In this document: positions 46,369 through 54,728 of the stretch, piece by piece
How the letters are laid out: each line of letters starts with the position of its first letter
Numbering within the stretch: position 1 is the stretch's first letter
DNA from: Shewanella eurypsychrophilus
Lineage (GTDB): Bacteria; Pseudomonadota; Gammaproteobacteria; Enterobacterales; Shewanellaceae
Length of the DNA: 64,000 bases
Direction: 5' to 3'
NCBI RefSeq assembly: GCF_007004545.3
Contig: NZ_CP045503.2
Span: 2,078,501-2,142,500, forward strand
Notes under the pieces: generated by a model
Told to the model about the DNA's origin: nothing
What the model saw: the letters and a program-made list of their open reading frames with translations, nothing else
The model's database searches: none
Made by a program: the position numbers and the translations under genes

Positions 46369-46823
46369 ATTTTCGCTCTTGTCAGTGTTAAAAGTGTAGT
46401 TAGCTATTTTGAGTCTAATCTAGTAGGGCTAAGAGCTTTAAATCAAAGTGATTGTTTAGCCGACGTCTGCTTCAAACCAAAATTCAGTTCTGAGTCTGTA
46501 CAGGAATAGGGTTGTTGGAACACCATTCAGTACTTAAATTACCCGCTACCTCTAGGCGGGCAGCATTTTAACTCATGATGAGGACTAATTCAAAACTAGT
46601 ATATGACAATCATTCAAACCTAGTTTCAGAGCCTTTATATTTGAATTTTATCTTTTATTTCAAATGAGATTAGTTGCGATTTGTCACTTTATGGGTCATA
46701 AATGTGATGTTGGTAAAAAAAATGAAATAAGTTTGCGCTAGGTCAGGTCTACTTATGCAAGCCAGCTGATATGCAGTTTGGTTGGTAACCTAAACTACTT
46801 TATTGATTTGAAAGGAATACATT
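46369..46823. other. 455-bp region upstream of the precursor gene hvfA
   Basis: No ORF is supported. It should contain the divergent promoters of dusC and hvfA. A ribosome binding site (AAAGGAA) precedes hvfA. No clear sigma-70 or ECF promoter, Fur box or copper-regulator site could be named. Confidence 0.5.
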
Positions 46824-47318
46824 ATGAATTTAGTTAAAAAGACTGCTTTAGCTGCTGCGTTAGGTACTGTTGTTATCGGTTCTGCTTTTGCTGCTGAAGT
46901 GCAAGCGAATCCATTTGGCTTTAGCCAGATGGAAGCTGGTTATCAACTTGTCGACGGAGAAGGCAAGTGTGGTGGCGATATGAAGAAGGGCAAAGAAGGT
47001 AAATGTGGCGAAGGTAAGTGTGGCGGCGACATGAAGAAAGCCTCAGAAGGCAAATGTGGCGGTGACATGAAGAAGGGTAAAGAGGGCAAATGCGGTGAAG
47101 GTAAGTGTGGCGGCGACATGAAGAAAGCCTCAGAAGGCAAGTGTGGCGGTGACATGAAGAAAGGTAAAGAGGGCAAGTGTGGTGAAGGCAAATGTGGCGG
47201 CGACATGAAGAAGGCCAAAGAGGGTAAATGTGGCGGCGACATGAAGAAGGCTAAAGAGGGTAAATGTGGCGGCGACATGAAGAAAGGCAAAGAAGGTAAG
47301 TGTGGCGGCGACATGTAA
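46824..47318 (+). CDS. hvfA: EGKCG-repeat RiPP precursor (HvfA/bufferin-like)
   Basis: 164 residues. A Sec signal peptide (about 1-23, GSAFAAEV) is followed by a short linker and a repeat array from residue 46 to the end. The array has twelve EGKCG motifs, and its twelve cysteines are the only ones in the protein. The basic unit is EGKCGGDMKKGK; nine units also carry a Met. In Haemophilus HvfA, EGKCG cysteines are converted by an MNIO enzyme into oxazolone/thioamide groups that bind Cu(I). The next two genes encode that enzyme type and its partner, so this is very probably a modified, secreted copper-binding peptide. The antisense frame is open only because of the repeats. Confidence 0.9.
   Translation: MNLVKKTALAAALGTVVIGSAFAAEVQANPFGFSQMEAGYQLVDGEGKCGGDMKKGKEGKCGEGKCGGDMKKASEGKCGGDMKKGKEGKCGEGKCGGDMKKASEGKCGGDMKKGKEGKCGEGKCGGDMKKAKEGKCGGDMKKAKEGKCGGDMKKGKEGKCGGDM
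46959..47315 (+). repeat. Coding repeat array of the precursor
   Basis: Three 87-bp super-repeats (46959-47045, 47046-47132, 47133-47219) each encode two 12-residue units with one short EGKCG between them. They are followed by two 36-bp units and a final 24-bp partial unit. Synonymous differences (AAG/AAA, TGT/TGC, GGC/GGT) show the copies are not freshly duplicated. Confidence 0.9.
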
Positions 47319-47360
47319 TAGCTGACATTATTATTTAGGCTGAGCCTAACAATGATGATT

Positions 47361-47396
47361 AATTAAGGCCGGTATATACTGGCCTTAATTGTATTT
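47361..47396 (+). terminator. Hairpin between precursor and modification genes
   Basis: AATTAAGGCC (47361-47370) and GGCCTTAATT (47381-47390) form a perfect 10-bp stem, and the loop is itself nearly palindromic. The tail GTATTTAT is only moderately T-rich. It would lower downstream expression or protect the precursor mRNA 3' end. Confidence 0.65.
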
Positions 47397-47476
47397 ATAC
47401 AGGTAATAGGTATTTTTATCTTGGCGGTGAACAATCTGCAATGGCCGAGTGAAGTAGAAAAGATTGGGGAGTGGAT

Positions 47477-48313
47477 ATGACACATCAAGCCAGAGTTGGC
47501 TTAGGGCTAAGGCGTGAAATGTTGGATGAGTTTTGCACTTCAGTCCCGGATGCTATCGATTTCTTTGAGGTTGCGCCGGAAAATTGGATGACCTTAGGGG
47601 GAAAGTATGGACGACAGTTTAGTCAACTTACTGAGCAGAGGCCTTTTTTTTGCCATGGGTTATCTTTGTCCATTGGTGGGCCTTCGCCATTAGACGTTGA
47701 GTTTGTCAAAAATGTGAAAACCTTTCTGGATGAGCACAATATTGAGCTTTATTCCGAGCATTTAAGCTATTGTTCTGGATCGGGTCACATGTATGACCTG
47801 ATGCCCATTCCATTTACTCAAGAAGCGGTTAAGCATGTTGCTCAGCGAATTAAACTAGTCGAAGATATTATTGAGCGACCACTGATCCTCGAGAACGTTT
47901 CATTTTATGCCGCTCCAGGTGCTGAGATGACTGAGTTGGAGTTTGTTAATGCGGTGCTCAGTGAAGCGGACTGTAAGCTGTTACTCGATGTTAATAACAT
48001 CTATGTCAATTCAATAAATCATCAATATGATGCTAATGCATTTTTAAGAGCTATGCCTACGGAACGAGTCGCTTATCTTCATATTGCGGGGCATTATGAA
48101 GAAGCTGAAGATATTATTGTCGATACTCATGGTGCGGATATTGTCTCACCCGTGTGGGATTTACTAAAGACGTGTTATGAGGTGCACGGTGTGCATTCGA
48201 CCTTGTTAGAAAGAGATTTTAATATTCCCGAAACTCAGGTTCTGCTTCAAGAAATTGACAAAATTCATCAATACCAACATCTCAATCAGACTCGATTATC
48301 CAGGAGTGCATAA
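47477..48313 (+). CDS. hvfB: DUF692 multinuclear iron oxidase (MNIO, HvfB-like)
   Basis: 278 residues of the DUF692/MNIO family (TIM barrel related to MbnB). Conserved metal-ligand segments are visible: FCHGLSLSIGG near 60, SEHLSY near 95, LENVS near 139, DVNNIYVN near 168, HIAGHYE near 201, DTHG near 217. MNIOs use an iron cluster and O2 to remodel cysteines in precursor peptides. The ATG at 47477 is chosen over the GTG at 47471 because GGGGAG is seven bases before it. The stop overlaps the next gene's start (TAATG). Confidence 0.93.
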   Translation: MTHQARVGLGLRREMLDEFCTSVPDAIDFFEVAPENWMTLGGKYGRQFSQLTEQRPFFCHGLSLSIGGPSPLDVEFVKNVKTFLDEHNIELYSEHLSYCSGSGHMYDLMPIPFTQEAVKHVAQRIKLVEDIIERPLILENVSFYAAPGAEMTELEFVNAVLSEADCKLLLDVNNIYVNSINHQYDANAFLRAMPTERVAYLHIAGHYEEAEDIIVDTHGADIVSPVWDLLKTCYEVHGVHSTLLERDFNIPETQVLLQEIDKIHQYQHLNQTRLSRSA

Positions 48314-49059
48314 TGAATTTTGATGTGATTCAACAATCGTTTATTGATTATATTAAACAGCCGTCTCGGCCTCTTCCACAGGGAACAGAAGCGCGGCGGA
48401 TGAAAATATATCGGGATCTATTTTTTAATAATATTAATGGTTTTGTGACCAGTGCATTCCCGGTGCTAAAAAGCCTTTATGCTGAAGATGACTGGCTAGC
48501 CTTAGTGCAAAACTTTTTTTTGAACCATGACTGTGAAACACCGATATTTATTGAAATCGCACAAGAGTTTGTTGTTTTCCTGCAAACAGAGTACGAATTT
48601 AAGCAAGGTGAGCCCAAGTTTATTATTGAACTTGCTCATTATGAATATATGGAATTAGTGGTCGCTGTCGCCAAAGACAATTTCGACCATCAGCCTTTAG
48701 GGCTTGATATAAAACAAGCGGGACTCTGTTTATCCGATACGGCTAGAGTCTTGCAGTACAGTTATGATGTACAAAGAATATCGGAAGAGTATCAACCTGA
48801 TGAACCCGCTCAAAGCCCACAACTCTTTTGCTTATATCGCGATACAGAAGATGAAGTGATTTTTTTACAGTTAAATCCCTTAACTGCCCAAGTATTAGGT
48901 TTTATCTCACAGCATGAAAGTGTCTATTTTGATGAGCTATTTAACTGGCTTAAACAGACTTACCCTCAGATGGATGAAAATGATTTGATTCAAGGCTGTT
49001 GCCAAATGTTAGCTGAATTAGGGGCTAAAGGAGTGATAAAACACTATAAACCTCTTTGA
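48313..49059 (+). CDS. hvfC: DUF2063 partner protein (HvfC-like)
   Basis: 248 residues. The N-terminal ~95 residues are the DUF2063 domain (FIDYIKQPSRPLPQGTEARRMKIYRDLFFNN) found beside MNIO enzymes. It probably binds or presents the precursor to HvfB. The C-terminal half, partly acidic, resembles the winged-helix part seen in related partner proteins. The one-base overlap with hvfB implies coupled translation. No DoxX-type HvfD gene follows. Confidence 0.92.
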   Translation: MNFDVIQQSFIDYIKQPSRPLPQGTEARRMKIYRDLFFNNINGFVTSAFPVLKSLYAEDDWLALVQNFFLNHDCETPIFIEIAQEFVVFLQTEYEFKQGEPKFIIELAHYEYMELVVAVAKDNFDHQPLGLDIKQAGLCLSDTARVLQYSYDVQRISEEYQPDEPAQSPQLFCLYRDTEDEVIFLQLNPLTAQVLGFISQHESVYFDELFNWLKQTYPQMDENDLIQGCCQMLAELGAKGVIKHYKPL

Positions 49060-49142
49060 TTAGCCTTTGTCTCATGTTTGGTCATTACAGCCAAAAGTAA
49101 ATTTATGGTAAATAGTCGCTTCCTAAATAGAGAACATCTCTC

Positions 49143-49173
49143 TATAATGTCGCCAAAAATTGATCTAGATCAA
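49143..49173 (+). promoter_or_regulatory. Promoter with perfect FNR (EtrA) box
   Basis: TTGAT-CTAG-ATCAA (49160-49173) is a perfect FNR consensus. A TATAAT -10 hexamer lies at 49143-49148, which would put transcription start near 49155. The box therefore covers the start region, where FNR usually represses. No good -35 was seen. Confidence 0.65.
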
Positions 49174-49193
49174 TAAAATTGAGTGAGGAAGTT

Positions 49194-49313
49194 ATGAGTC
49201 AGCCGTTTAAAGATCCGTTTAATATCATCTATTTCATTGGTTTCATCCTAGTCTTGATGATCCCAACGCTGCCAGCAACCTTATCTTGGTTGAAAATTGC
49301 TGGGCTTATTTAA
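49194..49313 (+). CDS. 39-residue membrane protein downstream of an FNR box
   Basis: A 39-codon ORF behind GAGTGAGGAAG encodes a mostly hydrophobic peptide (MSQPFKDPFNIIYFIGFILV...), able to form one membrane helix or a short hairpin broken by prolines. It has its own promoter-like region and terminator, which supports a real gene. Size and FNR control resemble small subunits of respiratory complexes, but it is not recognised as any of them. Confidence 0.65.
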   Translation: MSQPFKDPFNIIYFIGFILVLMIPTLPATLSWLKIAGLI

Positions 49314-49368
49314 TCGGTCGTTCTTGTATCAAAGGAAGCTAGATACCTGTGATTTGATTGGGTAGACT

Positions 49369-49393
49369 AACCACTCTCTATGAGTGGTTTTTT
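49369..49393 (+). terminator. Terminator after the 39-residue gene
   Basis: AACCACTC (49369-49376) and GAGTGGTT (49382-49389) form an 8-bp stem followed by T's. The repeat element starts directly at the end of the T run. Confidence 0.85.
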
Positions 49394-49511
49394 GTGTCTG
49401 GAACACTTATGCAATATTTCTTAAAGAGGCCACGGGTCCATGATGTTCCTGACATCAGTTGGACATTCCCTACGTCCATGTAGGTCAAGGGAAGAATATT
49501 GCTTTGTGTCT
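49394..49511 (+). repeat. Dispersed terminator-associated repeat, copy B
   Basis: Begins GTGTCTGGAAC right after the terminator T run, contains TTATGCAATATTTC, the shared block TGTTCCTGACATCAGTT and GACATTCCCTAC, and ends with AGAATATTGCTTTGTGTCT. The two ends carry inverted GCAATATT / AATATTGC. It reaches to 32 bp before the ybaN start. Confidence 0.75.
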
Positions 49512-49542
49512 ATTTCTATTTAATTGGTTCAGTAAGGGTGTT

Positions 49543-49911
49543 ATGGCACTAAAACGTGGTTTTTATTTAGTCTGTGGTCTATGCAGTTTGGCATTAGGTT
49601 TATTGGGGATCCCGCTTCCTATACTACCTACAGTTCCTTTTATCTTGCTTGCTGCATTTTGCTTTGCCCGTTCTAGTGACCGGTTGCATCATTGGTTGAT
49701 GACGCACCCTTGGTTTTCTGAAGCCTTGAATGATTGGGATAAAAATAGAGGGATCCGTAAAGGGTTAAAGAAAAAAGCTTATGTTGTCAGTGGGTTAAGC
49801 TTTGGCGTGAGCATTGCTGTCGTACCGCTTTTATGGGTTAAAGTCATGTTAGTCTGCTGTGCCATTGGCTTAGGGTTTTACTTATGGCGTATTCCAGAAC
49901 TTGAAGATTGA
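49543..49911 (+). CDS. ybaN: DUF454 inner-membrane protein YbaN
   Basis: 122 residues with about three membrane segments, matching the YbaN/DUF454 family (CSLALGLLGIPLPILPTVPFILLAAFCFARSS). Function unknown. The ATG at 49543 is chosen because the longer frame from 49459 runs into the repeat element. The family gene also lies next to apt in E. coli, so the order is conserved. Confidence 0.9.
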   Translation: MALKRGFYLVCGLCSLALGLLGIPLPILPTVPFILLAAFCFARSSDRLHHWLMTHPWFSEALNDWDKNRGIRKGLKKKAYVVSGLSFGVSIAVVPLLWVKVMLVCCAIGLGFYLWRIPELED

Positions 49912-50123
49912 CACGCCTCATTCAAACATAATTTAAATATTCCTTTTAACATCGAACTCAATGTCTTTGATATACAAAAAATGGTTGAAATGTGACTCGA
50001 TCCCCCATTTCTTGTTGTATAGATCGCTCTGATTGTTGCAACTGAGGGGAAAGAGACATAAGCTTTAGCCGAAAATTTTTAGGCTGGTGATTCAATTCCA
50101 GCGAAACCAAAAGATGATTGCCC

Positions 50124-50669
50124 ATGAATAACGACAGCTTAGCCTTGATAAAACAGAGCATAAAAACCATTCCAGATTACCCTAAAGCAGGGATACTCTT
50201 CAGAGACGTGACAAGCTTGCTTGAAACCCCTGTAGCTTATAAAGCCACTATCGACTTATTGGTTGAAGAGTACAAAGCACAAGGGTTCACCAAAATTGTT
50301 GGTACTGAAGCCCGTGGCTTTCTGTTCGGAGCGCCGTTAGCATTAGAATTGGGCGTCGGCTTTGTGCCTGTACGTAAGCCGGGCAAGTTACCACGCGCAA
50401 CGATTTCAGAAAGTTATGATCTTGAGTATGGACAAGATGTACTTGAGATCCACACCGATGCCATTACAGCTGATGATAAAGTGCTAGTGGTTGATGACCT
50501 GCTTGCAACTGGTGGCACGATTGAAGCGACCGTAAAGCTTATTCGTCGTCTCGGCGGCGCAGTAAACCATGCAGCGTTTGTTATTTCACTACCAGATCTC
50601 GGTGGCGAGAAGAAATTGGAAGCAATGGATCTTGAATTGGTTAAACTTTGTGTGTTTGAAGGCGAATAA
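50124..50669 (+). CDS. apt: Adenine phosphoribosyltransferase
   Basis: 181 residues. It salvages adenine to AMP using PRPP. The PRPP-binding motif [16 protein letters not shown] is intact, with [11 protein letters not shown] and [11 protein letters not shown] before it. The ATG at 50124 is preferred to an in-frame TTG at 50118. The last ~109 bases are duplicated downstream. Confidence 0.95.
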   Translation: MNNDSLALIKQSIKTIPDYPKAGILFRDVTSLLETPVAYKATIDLLVEEYKAQGFTKIVGTEARGFLFGAPLALELGVGFVPVRKPGKLPRATISESYDLEYGQDVLEIHTDAITADDKVLVVDDLLATGGTIEATVKLIRRLGGAVNHAAFVISLPDLGGEKKLEAMDLELVKLCVFEGE

Positions 50670-50709
50670 GGTCAACGGGTAAATTTGCTACTCACTGAGT
50701 AAACCATCG

Positions 50710-50819
50710 AGTAAACCATGCAGCGTTTGTCATTTCGCAACTAGATCTTTAGTGGCGAGAAGAAATTGGAAGCAATGGATCTTGAATTGGTTAAACTTTG
50801 TGTGTTTGAAGGCGAATAA
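50710..50819 (+). pseudogene. Duplicate of the apt 3' end
   Basis: It repeats 50561-50669 with several substitutions in its first third and one extra base that shifts the frame; the last ~65 bases are nearly identical, including the TAA. It has no start and is not a gene. Confidence 0.88.
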
Positions 50820-50926
50820 TCAGCCGTAAAAATGCTCCTCTGTAGCACCTTTTAACATGACATGTTATTGTGCAGATTACTGAGGAGCGTGCTCCCGAAA
50901 TTTTAAATGACACTTTGGGGAGTTCC

Positions 50927-53617
50927 ATGTCATATCAGGTGTTGGCCAGAAAATGGCGCCCTGCCACCTTTGAGCAAATGGTTGGTCAGTCTCATGTTTT
51001 ACATGCTTTAACCAACGCGCTTTCTCAACAAAGATTACATCATGCCTATCTTTTTTCTGGGACCCGAGGTGTCGGAAAAACAAGTTTAGCTCGACTTTTT
51101 GCCAAGGGGTTAAATTGTGAACAAGGCGTGACTGCGTCACCCTGTGGTCAATGCTCAAGTTGTGTCGAAATTGCCGAAGGCCGATTTATCGATCTTATTG
51201 AAGTCGATGCTGCATCTAGAACAAAAGTCGATGATACCCGAGAGTTACTCGATAATGTGCAGTATCGTCCAAGTCGTGGCCGTTATAAGGTATACCTCAT
51301 TGATGAAGTGCATATGCTGTCTCGCAGCAGTTTTAATGCCTTATTAAAGACGCTAGAAGAACCGCCTGAGCATGTGAAGTTTTTACTTGCGACTACCGAC
51401 CCACAGCGTTTGCCTGTTACGGTATTGTCACGTTGTCTGCAATTTAATCTTAAAAGTCTGACGCAAGATGAAATCACTGCACAGCTGTCTCATATACTGA
51501 CTCAAGAAAAACTCAGCTTTGAAAACGCAGCCTTAACGCTATTAGCTAAAGCAGCCAATGGCAGCATGCGTGACGGCTTGAGCTTAACTGACCAAGCCAT
51601 TGCATATGGTGCTGGTCAGGTTTTATTACAGCAAGTTCAAACCATGCTAGGCAGTATTGATGATCAACATGTTATCCGTCTATTCAATACCTTAGTCCAA
51701 GGTGAAATTGAAAGCTTGATGCATGTGATAGAACAAATTTTGTCTTTTGGCGCCGATCCTGAAGAAGTGCTGAGAAGTCTGCTTGAGCTCTTACATCAAA
51801 TTACTCTAAGTCAGTTTGCACCAGCCGCAGCGCAGCTTTCAATATACAGCGAGCAGATTAAAGCCTTTGCCGAGCAATTGAGCCCGGAGCAAGTGCAGCT
51901 TTATTATCAACTGTTATTGGCGGGCAGGAAAGATCTGCCTCATGCACCAGATCCTAAATCGGGTCTCGAAATGGCACTATTAAGAGCCGTTTCATTTGTC
52001 CCTGAAGTGCCTGTGACGCGTTGGGTGGTTGATAAGCCTGCCAAAGTGTCATTGCCTGAAATCGTTGCCGCTCCACAGAGCCAAGACCATCCAGCCAAGG
52101 TTCAGCAAGCTAAGGTTCAGCAAGCTAAGGTTCAGCAAGCTAAAGTTCAGCAAACTAAGGCGCTGCCCCAGCTGTCAGAACAAGTTCAAGCAGATGAAGC
52201 AGATGAAGCAGATGAAGCAGATGATGGCAGCGATGATTTGTTGGCGCTTAATAGCGAACAAGCTCTCATTGTAAGTCAAGCTTCGAGCCAAGGCATGGAG
52301 CAAAGTTTGGTGAGTGAGTCACACTCGCCAGACTCAGGAACACTGCTAACTCCTGAACGAGAGTTACCAGACAATCAAGAATTACCGGTTCAAGCAGAAG
52401 CTAAGACTGAGCAGGTTAGTACTGAAAGCATCGATTGTGAACAATTGGCTCAGGATGCTGCTTATGATGCTCAATATGGTTCTGCGCAAGATGAAGACCC
52501 AGTCGTTGACGACTATTTGCCCTTTGATAGTTTACCCGCCTCTGAAGCGCCTGTGATTAATGCGCTTGAGGCTGAAGCTCCAATGATTTCAGGGGCTGAA
52601 ATGCAGGTTCAAGTAAGCGAGTCAGTAAGTGGGGCAGCAAGCTTACCTGTTGAAGATGATATTTTAGATGCGGTACTTGCAGCTCGTGATTCACTCTTAA
52701 CTGACTTGGCTAATCAGCCTGAGGAGAGTGCTGGAAAAAAGCCTGAAGCGGGGCGTAAGGAGTTTGTCGCTCCTAAACGAACGCCTATGACGCAAGGTGA
52801 TGACGGCCTTTCCACTGATGCTGCAGGTATGTCAGCAGACGCTGTTGAAACGAATATTGCTGCAGGGAACAGTCAACAAAGAGGCCGTGACAATAGTCGT
52901 ACAGACAGCAACGAGATAGAGGATAGGCCTCCTTGGGAAGAGCCTGTTGAGAGCCTAGTATCTGAGCAGAGCACTCTTGATTCCGAGCATGTTTCTGAGC
53001 ATGTTTCCGAACATGCATCCAAGCAGAGCACTGTGACTGATGAGCCTACTCAAATGAGTGACTCATCAGCAATTATGCAAGTGCCACAAGTTATTCCACC
53101 AAGTGACATGCAAGTTGAGCCGTACGAGGTGTTGCCTCCTCTTGGGGAAGGCGAGGTGACGGGCAATGAGGTCGATCTCAAATGGTATCGATTGATGTCG
53201 GCCATCGATGTCGGTGGCCGAGTGCGTCAGTTAGCGGTTAATTCTGTCTGTCATGAATTTACTGATCCTCTGAATTTATTGCTGAAACCTAACCAGAAGC
53301 ATTTAGCTGCTGAAGTGGCAATTGTACAGTTAGAAGAAGCACTTTCCCGCGCACTGGAGAGTGACAATAAGGTTAATATTACGGTGGGTGTAGATAAACA
53401 GAGAGAAACACCTCTTGAAATTCGTCAACGTTTTCACCGTGAGATACAAGCGCAGGCTCATCAAGGGTTAATATCGGATAGCAATATCCAATGGTTGATG
53501 AACCAAATGGGCGCAGAGTTAGCAGCCGATAGCTTAAGTTATGCTCCTGAGCTGTTGAGTTTAAAAGGAAATACCATTGAGCTCATTGATAAGACGAACT
53601 TTAAGTCGTTATCTTAG
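50927..53617 (+). CDS. dnaX: DNA polymerase III subunits tau and gamma
   Basis: 896 residues as tau, longer than E. coli (643). The N-terminal clamp-loader ATPase starts MSYQVLARKWRP, with Walker A GTRGVGKTS near 45, a zinc module (CEQGV...CGQCSSC), and DEVHMLS/SRCLQF (sensor and finger motifs). A long low-complexity linker (about 380-730) contains repeats VQQAK and ADE, and a C-terminal tau domain binds polymerase alpha/DnaB. A -1 frameshift site at codons 603-605 would make gamma of about 606 residues. The ATG at 50927 matches the family start and follows GGGGAG. Confidence 0.95.
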   Translation: MSYQVLARKWRPATFEQMVGQSHVLHALTNALSQQRLHHAYLFSGTRGVGKTSLARLFAKGLNCEQGVTASPCGQCSSCVEIAEGRFIDLIEVDAASRTKVDDTRELLDNVQYRPSRGRYKVYLIDEVHMLSRSSFNALLKTLEEPPEHVKFLLATTDPQRLPVTVLSRCLQFNLKSLTQDEITAQLSHILTQEKLSFENAALTLLAKAANGSMRDGLSLTDQAIAYGAGQVLLQQVQTMLGSIDDQHVIRLFNTLVQGEIESLMHVIEQILSFGADPEEVLRSLLELLHQITLSQFAPAAAQLSIYSEQIKAFAEQLSPEQVQLYYQLLLAGRKDLPHAPDPKSGLEMALLRAVSFVPEVPVTRWVVDKPAKVSLPEIVAAPQSQDHPAKVQQAKVQQAKVQQAKVQQTKALPQLSEQVQADEADEADEADDGSDDLLALNSEQALIVSQASSQGMEQSLVSESHSPDSGTLLTPERELPDNQELPVQAEAKTEQVSTESIDCEQLAQDAAYDAQYGSAQDEDPVVDDYLPFDSLPASEAPVINALEAEAPMISGAEMQVQVSESVSGAASLPVEDDILDAVLAARDSLLTDLANQPEESAGKKPEAGRKEFVAPKRTPMTQGDDGLSTDAAGMSADAVETNIAAGNSQQRGRDNSRTDSNEIEDRPPWEEPVESLVSEQSTLDSEHVSEHVSEHASKQSTVTDEPTQMSDSSAIMQVPQVIPPSDMQVEPYEVLPPLGEGEVTGNEVDLKWYRLMSAIDVGGRVRQLAVNSVCHEFTDPLNLLLKPNQKHLAAEVAIVQLEEALSRALESDNKVNITVGVDKQRETPLEIRQRFHREIQAQAHQGLISDSNIQWLMNQMGAELAADSLSYAPELLSLKGNTIELIDKTNFKSLS
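52094..52223 (+). repeat. In-frame short repeats in the dnaX linker
   Basis: Four 15-bp units (AAGGTTCAGCAAGCT type, VQQAK) are followed by 9-bp units (GCAGATGAA type, ADE). Both are multiples of three, so copy number changes keep the frame. Confidence 0.85.
52722..52785 (+). other. Programmed -1 frameshift site of dnaX
   Basis: The E. coli-type slippery heptamer A-AAA-AAG (52735-52741) is in the correct frame. An AGGAG Shine-Dalgarno-like stimulator lies eight bases before it. After slippage the next codons are GCC and TGA (52744-52746). A two-step hairpin follows (GGCGT 52752-52756 with ACGCC 52781-52785; AGGAG 52758-52762 with CTCCT 52770-52774). Confidence 0.9.
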
Positions 53618-53707
53618 TCATAACTTTGTACGGCTTTGATTGATTATCAGCGTTTTTTAAGTAAGATGAGCCAACTTTATTCGACCCTTAATTGAAGAGA
53701 AATAGAT

Positions 53708-54037
53708 ATGTTTGGAAAAGGCGGTATGGGTAACCTGATGAAGCAGGCCCAGCAGATGCAAGATAAAATGGCCAAGGCGCAAGAAGAGATCGCGCGTATG
53801 GAAGTCACCGGTGAATCTGGTGCTGGTCTTGTAAAAGTAACCATGACAGGTTCTCACAGTGTGCGTAAAGTGGATATCGATCCAAGCCTGTTAGAAGATG
53901 AGAAAGAGATGCTAGAAGATCTAATCGCTGCAGCATGTAATGATGCCGCACGCCGAGTTGAAGAGACCCAAAAAGAGAGAATGGCTGAAGTGACTGGCGG
54001 TATGCAGTTACCACCAGGCATGAAGATGCCGTTCTAA
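53708..54037 (+). CDS. ybaB: Nucleoid-associated protein YbaB/EbfC
   Basis: 109 residues of the YbaB/EbfC DNA-binding family ([21 protein letters not shown] start). Small dimeric protein found between dnaX and recR in many bacteria. Start behind AGAGAAA. Confidence 0.95.
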   Translation: MFGKGGMGNLMKQAQQMQDKMAKAQEEIARMEVTGESGAGLVKVTMTGSHSVRKVDIDPSLLEDEKEMLEDLIAAACNDAARRVEETQKERMAEVTGGMQLPPGMKMPF

Positions 54038-54056
54038 TTTAGAGTATTACTAGATA

Positions 54057-54656
54057 ATGAAATTTAGTCCCCTGGTTGATGAGTTGATCCAAGCGCTGAA
54101 GTGTTTACCTGGCGTCGGCCCTAAATCCGCTCAGCGTATGGCGTTTCAGTTATTAGAGCGAGATAGAAAAGCGGGCCAGTCGCTGGGGCAAGCTCTGTCT
54201 AAGGCCATGAGCGATGTGGGACATTGTCATTCATGTCGTACATTCACCGAAGAGGTCCATTGCCCGATTTGTGCAAGCAATAAGCGTGGGCAGTCTCAGG
54301 TTATCTGTGTCGTAGAGACACCAGCCGATGTACTGGCTATTGAAGCTGGAGGTCATTTCTTTGGACGTTATTTCGTTCTTCTAGGCCATTTATCTCCTCT
54401 TGATGGTGTCGGACCGGAGGAGCTAGGTTTAGCATTATTGGAAGAGCATTTGGCTTCGGGCGAAGTCTCTGAGTTAATCTTAGCGACTAACCCGACGGTA
54501 GAAGGGGATGCAACGGCCCATTTTATTGCTGATATGGCTAAAACTCATGAGGTTGTGGTGAGTCGAATCGCACACGGTGTGCCTGTCGGTGGTGAGCTTG
54601 AGTATGTCGATAGCACGACATTAGCCTTGTCATTTAACGGACGCCTGCCATTGTAA
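54057..54656 (+). CDS. recR: Recombination mediator RecR
   Basis: 199 residues. A helix-hairpin-helix ([17 protein letters not shown]), a four-cysteine zinc finger (CHSC...CPIC, about 57-75) and a Toprim domain ([12 protein letters not shown]) are in the expected order. RecR works with RecO/RecF to load RecA at gaps. It lies 19 bp after ybaB with no clear ribosome binding site, so translation may be coupled. Confidence 0.96.
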   Translation: MKFSPLVDELIQALKCLPGVGPKSAQRMAFQLLERDRKAGQSLGQALSKAMSDVGHCHSCRTFTEEVHCPICASNKRGQSQVICVVETPADVLAIEAGGHFFGRYFVLLGHLSPLDGVGPEELGLALLEEHLASGEVSELILATNPTVEGDATAHFIADMAKTHEVVVSRIAHGVPVGGELEYVDSTTLALSFNGRLPL

Positions 54657-54728
54657 ATGTGATTTTGCTTATTTGGGTTTTACTTATTTAAAGCCTGAAT
54701 GTTAACGCCTGAATGAAAAGTCGAATTG

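Noticed and set aside
46795..46823. GTAACC before hvfA as an ECF sigma -35 element
   Set aside because: A start placed from it would fall at or after the hvfA ATG, and the expected -10 (CGAA type) is missing.
46943..47314. Antisense 123-residue ORF with MSPPHLPS repeats
   Set aside because: It is the exact reverse of the EGKCG coding repeats, has no ribosome binding site, and exists only because the repeat has no stop codons in that frame.
46959..47315. CRISPR array
   Set aside because: The repeats are in-frame coding units without unique spacers.
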